Source: Bacteroidales bacterium UBA1184 | Lineage (GTDB): Bacteria; Bacteroidota; Bacteroidia; Bacteroidales; ML635J-15 | Direction of reading: 5' to 3' | DNA length: 64,000 nucleotides | NCBI GenBank assembly: GCA_002310235.1 | Contig: DBYO01000035.1 | Span: forward strand, 1-64,000 | Part shown: positions 1 through 8,051 of the stretch, in pieces | How positions within the stretch are numbered: position 1 is the first letter of the stretch | How the letters are laid out: the number at the start of each line of letters is the position of its first letter | The notes under the pieces: model-generated | Told to the model about the DNA's origin: nothing | Seen by the model: only the letters and a program-made list of their open reading frames with translations | The model's database searches: none | Translations under genes and position numbers: made by a program

Positions 1-2758
1 AGCTCGGCATAGAAGCGCTGCTTTTCCTCGCCTAGTGTACGGACATTATCATTGCGCTCGGTGGTGACTTCGCTGAGGAAGCTCTGGAGACGCTTCTTCT
101 CGCTGCGATCTGCCGTAGCCATGTTGGTCTCGATAGTATTTATGTCACTGTCGTTGGTAGCTATGCGCTTCGAGATGTCAGTCTGACGAGCGACTGAGGT
201 CTGCAATGTTTGAGTATTTGCGCTAATGCGCGAATTATTGTTGCCAGAAGCATTGTCAGCACCTTCTGTTACGTTCTGAGAACCGTTTTGCGTATTATTT
301 TGCGTTTGGGTAGCATTGTTTCCATCAGAAACGGCTATATCGTTACGTTGGCTTACCTCATTGCCGTATTTCGCATCTAGATTATTGTAAATCGGCATCA
401 ATACCGACTTCGTCTCAGCATCAACATTCGGGATGATTGTCTGCAGAAGTGCGTACTCAGACTTTTCGGCTTCGGCAAGCTTTTCCGACATATCTGCACC
501 CGACTGCTCTGCATTGGTCAATGAGTAGAGCGACTGACGATAGTCGGCATAACGATTGGTGTAGTCGGTGGATGCGCTGGTTTTTGCTATCTCGCCGTGC
601 TTCGACTTGTCAAGCTCGGCATAGAAGCGCTGCTTTTCCTCGCCTAGGGTACGGACATTATCATTGCGCTCGGTGGTGACTTCGCTGAGGAAGCTCTGGA
701 GACGCTTCTTCTCGCTGCGATCTGCCATAGCCATATTGGTCTCGATAGTATTTATGTCACTGTCGTTGGTAGCTATGCGCTTCGAGATGTCAGTCTGACG
801 AGCGACTGAGGTCTGCAATGTTTGAGTATTTGCGCTAATGCGCGAATTATTGTTGGTAGAAGCATTGTCTGCGCCTTCTGTTATGCTCTGATAGCCGTCT
901 TGCGTATTATTTTGCGATTGGGTAGCATTGTTTCCATCAGAAACGGCTATATCGTTACGTTGACTTACCTCATTGCTATATTTTGCATCCAGACTGTTGT
1001 AAATCGGCATCAAAACAGACTTCGTCTCAGCATCAACATTCGGGATGATTGTCTGCAGAAGTGCGTACTCAGACTTTTCGGCTTCGGCAAGCTTTTCCGA
1101 CATGTCGGAGCCCGACTGCTCTGCATTGGTCAACGAGTAGAGCGACTGACGATAGTCGGCATAACGATTGGTGTAGTCGGTGGATGCGCTGGTTTTTGCA
1201 ATATCATCATGCTTAGACTTGTCGAGCTCGGCATAGAAGCGCTGCTTTTCCTCGCCTAGTGTACGGACATTATCATTGCGCTCGGTGGTGACTTCGCTGA
1301 GGAAGCTCTGGAGACGCTTCTTCTCGCTGCGATCTGCCGTAGCCATATTGGTCTCGATAGTATTTATGTCACTGTCGTTGGTAGCTATGCGCTTGGAGAT
1401 GTCCGTCTGACGCGTGACGGAAGTCTGGAGGGACTGCGATACGGATGAAGTGTTTACATTTCCTGTATTATCGTTACCCTTCACTTGGTCTACACCATTC
1501 TGCTGGACATTTTGTGCTGAGGTTTCGTTACCCTTCCCTTCGGCTACGCTCAGGGGGCGGGTATTGTCAGCTACGTCATTACGCTGGCTTACCTCATTGC
1601 CGTATTTTGCATCAAGATTGCTGTATATAGGCTGCAATACCGACTTAGTTTCCGCATCGACATTAGGCATGATTGTCTGCAGAAGTGCGTACTCCGACTT
1701 TTCGGCCTCGGCAAGTTTTTCCGTCATATCGGTGCCCGACTGCTCTGCACTGGTCAAGGTGTAGAGAGACTGGCGGTAGTCGGCATAGCGGTTGGTGTAG
1801 TCGGTCGATGCGCCGGTTTTTGCTATCTCGTCGTGCTTCGACTTGTCGAGCTCTGCATAGAAGCGCTGCTTTTCCTCACCAAGGGTACGGACATTCTCGT
1901 TGCGTTCTGTTGTAATTTCGTTGAGGAAGCTCTGAAGACGCTTCTTCTCGCTGCGGTCGGCCGTAGCCATATTAGTCTCGATGGTATTTATGTCGCTGAC
2001 ATTCGTTGCTATGCGCTTGGAGATGTCGGTCTGGCGCGTGACGGAAGTCTGGAGGGACTGCGAAACGGATGTAGTGCTTACTTTTCCTGTATTATCGTTA
2101 CCCTTCACTTCGACAGGCTCAGTGGGCGGATTGGATTCGGCTACGCCGTTACGCTGGCTATTATTTGATGCGGATCCATTATTCGCAACAAGCTCAGCTG
2201 GCGATGTGTTTCCGTATTTTGCATCAAGATTGCTGTATATTGGCTGCAATACCGACTTAGTTTCCGCATCGACATTAGGCATGATTGTCTGCAGGAGTGC
2301 GTACTCCGACTTTTCGGCTTCGGCAAGTTTTTCCGTCATATCGGTGCCCGACTGCTCTGCACTGGTCAGACTATACAGCGACTGGCGGTAGTCGGCATAG
2401 CGGTTGGTGTAGTCGGCCGATGCGCTGGTTTTTGCTATCTCGTCGTGCTTCGACTTGTCGAGCTCGGCATAGAAGCGCTGCTTTTCCTCGCCTAGTGTAC
2501 GGACATTATCATTGCGCTCGGTGGTGACTTCGCTGAGGAAGCTCTGGAGACGCTTCTTCTCGCTGCGATCTGCCGTAGCCATGTTGGTCTCGATAGTATT
2601 TATGTCACTGTCGTTGGTAGCTATGCGCTTCGAGATGTCAGTCTGACGCGTGACGGAAGTCTGGAGAGACTGCGATACGGATGAAGTGTTTACATTTCCT
2701 GTATTATCGTTAGCCTTCACTTCGACAGGCTCAGTGGGCGGATTGGATTCGGCTACGC
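1..2758 (-). repeat. Tandem 612/624-bp coding repeats, five copies in window
   Basis: The same anchor sequence begins at 1, 613, 1225, 1849 and 2461, giving periods of 612, 612, 624 and 612 bp, all multiples of three (204 or 208 codons). Four units are complete and a fifth is cut by the window edge. Each unit has a conserved helical block (ISKRIATN, EKKRLQSFL, RFYAELDKSKH, YADYRQSLY, NVDAETKSVL) and a variable Asn/Ser/Gln-rich linker. The stretch before the first copy (residues about 990-1075) resembles the helical block in diverged form, so the array looks like a recent expansion of an older repeat. Confidence 0.95.
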
Positions 2759-5700
2759 TCTGGATGCGAGCTTTGTCATTTTCACTCTGGGTGCTGGATG
2801 ATACAACATCCTTTTGCGCCTTTATATCATTGTACAAACTCAGAATTGATTCTGTTAGTTCGTCATTCGGTTTATTTTCCAATTTTGTATCTGGAGAAAC
2901 TGCCTGCATAAGTGTGGAATTGGCCGATTTCATCTTTTTGTTCGCTTCAGACAAATATCTCATCTTAGCGACATCATCAGTCTCCGCATCGGCTTGCTGC
3001 TTGTCCTCCAATGCCGAATAGTAAATGACATCGGCCTGCTGTCGCTGCCTGTCACTAGATTTAGTGGTATTATATTTTTCGTTAAGCACATCGTAAACAC
3101 GACTTTCCGCATCATATTCCTCATTCAATATGGCAATGCGTTTTACAATGGCTCCTTCAAGAATATTCTCGGCATCAGCAAGATCTGAACCAGAAGACTT
3201 ATGCTTTGAAGCCTCGACCATATTAGAAACAGAACTAACATCTTTCGCAATATCAGTCTTGACAGACTTATCCTTTGCCGACGACCTTATTTTTGAAACT
3301 TCACGATTCATGTCGGCAATATCCTTTTTACGCTGTTGCAAAGCAACAAGATCATGCATTTCTGCCACATTGTCAACTATCTGGTTTTCAATATCAGATT
3401 TAACTTTCTCAACCAAAGTATTCTTGACATCAGTAGCTGACGACTGCGACTGTCCCGACATCTGCCCAGACAGTTCCTTTGACTTTTCAATCAGATTCTG
3501 TGTTGCAGAAACCAAACCTGCCCACGATTCACCTTCAACTTTTGTCTGTCTAATAGCATTGAAATCATCAATTGCTTTCGATACAGATGCATTTTCCTCA
3601 TATTCTAATTCAGAAGCAATTGCCTTTACATTTTCGGATATCTGCTTCTGAGTAGCATTGATACGTGCAAGCAAATCCTTCTTCTCTTCATCGGTTTCCG
3701 CTACATCGAATTGAGATTCCAATCTCGACTTTTCGCTATTAAGTTCATCGGTAGCCTCCATTTTCTTCACTACCGCCAACGTTGACGGAGACATATAGTC
3801 TTCCAATGCCAGCACATCGTCGGTAACAAGCCTAGTATCCTTTCCAGCATTCGATTCAATCGAATTATAGTCAATCACCTCCGAATATAAGCTTTCGTCC
3901 TCTTCAACAATTCTTTCAATCTCAGCCTCTTCCTTCTTTTCCTCTTCAGTTATTAAATCCTTCAACGCCACAATATCGTCAGAAGCAATATCATCTTCAT
4001 CCTCTTCAAGTTGGTTCAAATCGATGCTTGCAATAAGCCTATCGATACTCTCGAGCATCTTCACTGACTCGTCGGCTCTCTGAATCATCAGATTCAAGCG
4101 CTTTGCCTCGACCTGCATATTCTTCATGCCGCTAATGGCATCGACCTTCGAATTCTCCAGTGCCTTGTGCTCGTTCACATACCTTTCGCGCATAGCCGGG
4201 TCGGATTCGTTCTTAATCAACTGCATTACCGACTCGAGTTTTTCGTTGAGGTCTCGCAGATTTTTACGGTCTTTCACCATATTTCGGCTCAATTTCTTCA
4301 GTGCGTCATCAGCCTGCTTCCTCTCCTTTTTCTTTTCGTCGATCATTACCTCAAGAGGTGATTTCACATTTATCTTTCCTACCGAAACACTTATATTATG
4401 CAACTTGAACTGATACTCTCCACTAGCGGGATCAAGAGTCTCGAGATTTGCCATATCCTTTACACAACGCTCCAAGGTAGGCGTTGCTGTAACGTAAACC
4501 GAATTAAACTTCTGTCCCAAATCATAAAACGTTACCACCGAACTTGCCATCCTTGAAATTTCAGACTGCGACATTCCTGAGTTTGCACCAGCAGCCCTTG
4601 CATTTCTAATCTTATTGGAAGTCATTTTAGCATAAGCGTTCAATTTCTTCGAATATTCATCGTAGTTTGATACTGCCGACACCTTTTCATCAAGCATTGT
4701 CTTTGTAGCCACAAACAAGTCGGTGGTATCGATTTCATACTTGACTTCCTGTTTTTCAGGTGTAGTATCCTTTACTTCTTCCGGACGGCTTATCTGTTCT
4801 TGCGAAATTCTATTATATTCTGCTTCGGCTCCTGGTGTTACAGGCAATTCCGCTTGCTCGGCGAAATCCTCTTCGGTTTTTATAACAATTTTTTCTATCA
4901 CAGGCTCGACAACATAGCGGCATACCATAACCTGTCCATCCTTCGACGATCTGTCAGACGCGAAGAAAGCTGATTTTCCATTTGCTTCAATAGCAAACAT
5001 AAAATCATCGTAGGGAGTATTTATCGGGAAACCAAGATTTTCGGGTAAGTCCCACTGCCCAGTCGAGGCATCGTACTGCGACTTGAAAATATCGTAACCG
5101 CCAATGCTGTTGTGACCTTTTGACGCAAAATACAAAGAACCATCATTCGAAAGGAAAGGGAATGCCTCATCGAAATCAGTATTTATTTTCCCCGGCAAAA
5201 GTTGCAACGGAGACCAGCCATCATCGGTCTTATGCGATATATATAAGTCCAGCCCAGTTTTCATATCGTTGCCATACGAACTTACAATTGCAATTGTATC
5301 AAGGACATATACAAGATCGACATCCTTATTGTTCTTGTCGTTTCGCATTCTGAAGAAATCGGGCTTTACAACAATATTTCCAGCAAAGAGCTTGCGTCCG
5401 TACGAGAAATGGAAATTTCCACGTTTCACTTTGCTGTTCGACATAACCTTAAGCACCCACGACTCCTGTCCAAGATTATTGGCCATTCGCGCCTTTCTAA
5501 TCAAGTCGTCAACCTGAGCTATCATTGGCGAACGTCCCTTGGTTGTACTTACAAGGTATTCGCGATAGCGGCTGTAAAATGATATTGACTTAGTAAACAA
5601 ATATTTGCGATTGTATGCCAAACCGAGATAATAATCGGCCTCTTTCAGATCATTATCGTAAGCCAAGGTTAGATATTTTATCGCCTTGTCGTACTCGTTG

Positions 5701-5963
5701 CGCAACATAACCATCGATGCTCCGCAATAATAATTGAATATTGGATCGGCAGAATACCAGCTATGCAACTGCGAAAATCCCATGTAGGCGTTTGTGTAGT
5801 CAGCCGCCTCAAAATAGGCCACGCTGGCGTTGAACAAAGAAACCTCCGTCTTCGAATACTTCTTGACATCTACAAGTTTTGCATACTGCGCCGAGATATT
5901 TCCGACACAGACCGACAGCAAAATTGCCAACAAGACAAATATTTTCTCCAACTCTTTCAACAA
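1..5963 (-). CDS. Giant secreted TPR/PD40/coiled-coil repeat protein (3' end outside window)
   Basis: One reading frame stays open from about 6017 to the left edge (about 1987 codons in window, C-terminus missing). It starts with a signal peptide (KIFVLLAILL, cleavage near ISAQ), then TPR-like helices (about residues 25-120), then PD40/WD40-like beta-propeller blades (about 190-345, e.g. FLSNDGSLYFASKG and FFASDRSSKDG). After that come long charged helices with an acidic stretch near 650-690, and from about residue 1100 near-identical 204-residue units. TPR plus PD40 is the start of OmpA-family/PorE-like envelope proteins; whether an OmpA domain follows cannot be seen. No in-frame ATG precedes the leader; TTG at 5963 is chosen because a promoter -7 box lies at 5999-6006, which places the upstream GTG (5996) at or before the transcript start. 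Role inferred: surface or periplasmic scaffold. Confidence 0.85.
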   Translation of the reverse strand, partial: MLKELEKIFVLLAILLSVCVGNISAQYAKLVDVKKYSKTEVSLFNASVAYFEAADYTNAYMGFSQLHSWYSADPIFNYYCGASMVMLRNEYDKAIKYLTLAYDNDLKEADYYLGLAYNRKYLFTKSISFYSRYREYLVSTTKGRSPMIAQVDDLIRKARMANNLGQESWVLKVMSNSKVKRGNFHFSYGRKLFAGNIVVKPDFFRMRNDKNNKDVDLVYVLDTIAIVSSYGNDMKTGLDLYISHKTDDGWSPLQLLPGKINTDFDEAFPFLSNDGSLYFASKGHNSIGGYDIFKSQYDASTGQWDLPENLGFPINTPYDDFMFAIEANGKSAFFASDRSSKDGQVMVCRYVVEPVIEKIVIKTEEDFAEQAELPVTPGAEAEYNRISQEQISRPEEVKDTTPEKQEVKYEIDTTDLFVATKTMLDEKVSAVSNYDEYSKKLNAYAKMTSNKIRNARAAGANSGMSQSEISRMASSVVTFYDLGQKFNSVYVTATPTLERCVKDMANLETLDPASGEYQFKLHNISVSVGKINVKSPLEVMIDEKKKERKQADDALKKLSRNMVKDRKNLRDLNEKLESVMQLIKNESDPAMRERYVNEHKALENSKVDAISGMKNMQVEAKRLNLMIQRADESVKMLESIDRLIASIDLNQLEEDEDDIASDDIVALKDLITEEEKKEEAEIERIVEEDESLYSEVIDYNSIESNAGKDTRLVTDDVLALEDYMSPSTLAVVKKMEATDELNSEKSRLESQFDVAETDEEKKDLLARINATQKQISENVKAIASELEYEENASVSKAIDDFNAIRQTKVEGESWAGLVSATQNLIEKSKELSGQMSGQSQSSATDVKNTLVEKVKSDIENQIVDNVAEMHDLVALQQRKKDIADMNREVSKIRSSAKDKSVKTDIAKDVSSVSNMVEASKHKSSGSDLADAENILEGAIVKRIAILNEEYDAESRVYDVLNEKYNTTKSSDRQRQQADVIYYSALEDKQQADAETDDVAKMRYLSEANKKMKSANSTLMQAVSPDTKLENKPNDELTESILSLYNDIKAQKDVVSSSTQSENDKARIQSVAESNPPTEPVEVKANDNTGNVNTSSVSQSLQTSVTRQTDISKRIATNDSDINTIETNMATADRSEKKRLQSFLSEVTTERNDNVRTLGEEKQRFYAELDKSKHDEIAKTSASADYTNRYADYRQSLYSLTSAEQSGTDMTEKLAEAEKSEYALLQTIMPNVDAETKSVLQPIYSNLDAKYGNTSPAELVANNGSASNNSQRNGVAESNPPTEPVEVKGNDNTGKVSTTSVSQSLQTSVTRQTDISKRIATNVSDINTIETNMATADRSEKKRLQSFLNEITTERNENVRTLGEEKQRFYAELDKSKHDEIAKTGASTDYTNRYADYRQSLYTLTSAEQSGTDMTEKLAEAEKSEYALLQTIMPNVDAETKSVLQPIYSNLDAKYGNEVSQRNDVADNTRPLSVAEGKGNETSAQNVQQNGVDQVKGNDNTGNVNTSSVSQSLQTSVTRQTDISKRIATNDSDINTIETNMATADRSEKKRLQSFLSEVTTERNDNVRTLGEEKQRFYAELDKSKHDDIAKTSASTDYTNRYADYRQSLYSLTNAEQSGSDMSEKLAEAEKSEYALLQTIIPNVDAETKSVLMPIYNSLDAKYSNEVSQRNDIAVSDGNNATQSQNNTQDGYQSITEGADNASTNNNSRISANTQTLQTSVARQTDISKRIATNDSDINTIETNMAMADRSEKKRLQSFLSEVTTERNDNVRTLGEEKQRFYAELDKSKHGEIAKTSASTDYTNRYADYRQSLYSLTNAEQSGADMSEKLAEAEKSEYALLQTIIPNVDAETKSVLMPIYNNLDAKYGNEVSQRNDIAVSDGNNATQTQNNTQNGSQNVTEGADNASGNNNSRISANTQTLQTSVARQTDISKRIATNDSDINTIETNMATADRSEKKRLQSFLSEVTTERNDNVRTLGEEKQRFYAE

Positions 5964-5998
5964 GTTACGCTTTCGCCTTAATAGCCTATAATACACTG

Positions 5999-6029
5999 CA
6001 AAACTATTGAAATAAATTTAATTATCAAC
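5999..6029 (-). promoter_or_regulatory. Bacteroidota-type promoter of the giant repeat gene
   Basis: On the minus strand the -7 box is TAGTTTTG (5999-6006, matches TAnnTTTG). A -33 box GTTG (6026-6029, three of four matches to TTTG) is spaced by 19 bp. Transcription would start near 5992, leaving a leader of about 29 nt to the TTG at 5963. Confidence 0.6.
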
Positions 6030-6156
6030 AAGTTTTCAACAATTTTTCAACAGGGTGCTATGGGGACATAAAAATGCCCTTAGTCGCCCACATGGCAGCC
6101 AAGGACATCGTATGGCGGATATGATTTATAAAACTTAGTGAACAGAAAACAGAAGC

Positions 6157-7827
6157 CTACTTTCCCTTGCCCGTTTTAACCTCTATTTTCAGTCGTTTTC
6201 CCATAAACCTACGGTTCTTGAAAACCTTCAAAACCTTTTCCTGCAAGTCGGAATCGACCTCGAAGAAAGTATGTCCTGTAAGAATCTCGATCTTACCGAC
6301 TTCGGCACCAGCAAGCAAGTCACTCGAATTGATAACATCCATCAGTTTCATCTTGGTAAGGCCATCTTTCTCGCCTACAGTTATGAAAAACTTGGTATAT
6401 TTCAACTTACGGCTGCGCTTGTCGAACTTATCGTCACCCGACCTACGCGAAGCACCTTTCTTCTCGTCCTGCTTACGACCTTTGCCCTTCTTGTCCTTGT
6501 CGTAGATGTTAATGTCGGCAGCACCCTTGTAGTAGTTGAGGAAGCGGTTGAACTCTGTGGAAACAAACCTCTTGATTAGTTCTTCTCTATCGAGCGACTG
6601 AAGCCTAAGCATAATTGCAGGAAGGAAATCCTTTATCTGGTTGTCGATTGTCTCTATAGCCATCACCTTGTCAATCATCGACATAAGCTGAATCATACAG
6701 ATATCCTTGCCGTCGGGAATTTTCTTGCGGACAATCTCCTTCTTGAGCAACTTCTCAATTTCACGGATCTTGTATTCTTCGCGGGTGTGGACAATCGTCA
6801 CACACATTCCGCGCTTGCCAGCCCTACCGGTTCGTCCGCTTCGGTGAATGTAAGTTTCCCTATCATCGGGAAGATTGTAGTTGATGATATGCGTAAGATC
6901 GTTGACATCGATTCCGCGTGCCGCCACGTCGGTAGCGACAAGGATCTGCAAATGCTTGGAACGGAATTTAGCCATTACCATGTCGCGCTGTGCCTGCGAC
7001 AAATCGCCATGCAGAGAATCGGCGTTGTAGCCGTCCTGTATCAACTTGTCGGCAACTTCCTGCGTTTCCTTGCGGGTACGGCAGAAAACGATTCCGTATA
7101 TATTCGGATTTATATCGACTATACGCTTCAATGCAAGATAGCGGTTCTTTGCACTAACGAGATAATACACATGGTCGACATTTTCGGCGCCGGAATTTTT
7201 CTTTCCAACCGAAATTTCCATTGGCTGCATCATGTAGTCCTCGGCAATGCGACGAATGTCGTCGGGCATAGTAGCCGAAAACAAAAGCGTCTGCTTGAAG
7301 TCGGGCGTTGACGACAAAATATTATCCAAATCCTCCTTGAAACCCATATCGAGCATTTCGTCGGCTTCGTCAAGCACAAGAGTTTTTATTTTTCCTATCT
7401 TCAACGCTTTGCGTTCAATCAAATCCATCACACGTCCAGGCGTTCCCACCACGATATGCGCACCAGCCTTCAGCGACTTTATCTGGGGTTCGATAGAAGC
7501 ACCACCATACACAGCTACAATCTTCACATCGGGCAGAAATTCGGCAAACGAAACCAAGTCCTTGGCAATCTGAACACATAGTTCACGTGTAGGCGAAAGG
7601 ACAATCGCCTGAGTGTGCTGCGATTTAGCATCAATTCTTTCAATTATCGGAAGACCAAATGCAGCGGTTTTTCCAGTACCCGTCTGCGCCAAACCGATAA
7701 TATCCTTCTCGGACGACAGCAATTGGGGAATTACTTTTTCTTGAATAGGTGTAGGAGCTTCGAACCCACGCTTCTTTATTGCGGCCAACAATTTTTCGTT
7801 TAGCCCAAAATTTTCAAATGATGACAT
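6157..7827 (-). CDS. DEAD-box ATP-dependent RNA helicase with DbpA-type RNA-binding domain
   Basis: Cytoplasmic RNA helicase, 556 residues. The RecA-like core (about 1-370) shows the Q motif (FENFGL then TPIQ), motif I AQTGTGKT, PTREL, TPGR, DEAD, SAT, ARGID and HRSGRTGRAG, all intact. A Lys/Arg-rich linker (about 435-475) is followed by a C-terminal domain (about 477-556, KFFITVGEKDGLTK to MGKRLKIEV) of the DbpA RNA-binding type, which in family members binds 23S rRNA or other structured RNA. Likely works in ribosome assembly or cold adaptation (CsdA/DbpA-like; the exact paralogue is not certain). It is monocistronic, with its own -7 box upstream. Confidence 0.93.
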   Translation of the reverse strand: MSSFENFGLNEKLLAAIKKRGFEAPTPIQEKVIPQLLSSEKDIIGLAQTGTGKTAAFGLPIIERIDAKSQHTQAIVLSPTRELCVQIAKDLVSFAEFLPDVKIVAVYGGASIEPQIKSLKAGAHIVVGTPGRVMDLIERKALKIGKIKTLVLDEADEMLDMGFKEDLDNILSSTPDFKQTLLFSATMPDDIRRIAEDYMMQPMEISVGKKNSGAENVDHVYYLVSAKNRYLALKRIVDINPNIYGIVFCRTRKETQEVADKLIQDGYNADSLHGDLSQAQRDMVMAKFRSKHLQILVATDVAARGIDVNDLTHIINYNLPDDRETYIHRSGRTGRAGKRGMCVTIVHTREEYKIREIEKLLKKEIVRKKIPDGKDICMIQLMSMIDKVMAIETIDNQIKDFLPAIMLRLQSLDREELIKRFVSTEFNRFLNYYKGAADINIYDKDKKGKGRKQDEKKGASRRSGDDKFDKRSRKLKYTKFFITVGEKDGLTKMKLMDVINSSDLLAGAEVGKIEILTGHTFFEVDSDLQEKVLKVFKNRRFMGKRLKIEVKTGKGK

Positions 7828-7844
7828 AAAATTTTATTTGGGCA

Positions 7845-7852
7845 CAAAAATA
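7845..7852 (-). promoter_or_regulatory. -7 box of the DEAD-box helicase gene
   Basis: Minus-strand TATTTTTG matches TAnnTTTG and lies 18 nt before the ATG. No clear -33 TTTG is seen at the expected spacing. Confidence 0.4.
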
Positions 7853-7974
7853 CAACTTTATTTACGATTGACGAATTACGAATTACGATTGGCTACGCCG
7901 AGCTAAAGGTTGGGCAAAAGGCCAGCAGAAGACCAGTCTTGATGTCGAACAGAAGACCAGTCCTACAGTCTACA

Positions 7975-8038
7975 AGACAGTTAGACTGTGAGACAACTGG
8001 ACTGCTAGCCTTCGAGCCTGTTAGCCTTTGAGCCTTAG
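7975..8038. repeat. Octamer array 1: eight contiguous 8-bp degenerate units
   Basis: Eight units of exactly 8 bp follow without interruption: AGACAGTT, AGACTGTG, AGACAACT, GGACTGCT, AGCCTTCG, AGCCTGTT, AGCCTTTG, AGCCTTAG. The consensus is close to AG(A/C)CTGTN. The array fills the gap between the helicase promoter and the 3' end of the gene at 8052. Just before it, AGAAGACCAGTC occurs twice (7927 and 7951). A second array with the same consensus is at 51003-51074. Function unknown. Confidence 0.85.
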
Positions 8039-8051
8039 GTGTCGCCCTACA

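Noticed and set aside
437..3651. Several short plus-strand frames repeated every 612 or 624 bp
   Set aside because: They recur only because the minus-strand coding repeat does; compositions are odd (Arg/Ser-rich) and the minus frame is continuous.
7975..8038. CRISPR or tRNA-like repeat
   Set aside because: Unit length of 8 bp and degeneracy do not fit CRISPR; no cloverleaf can be formed.
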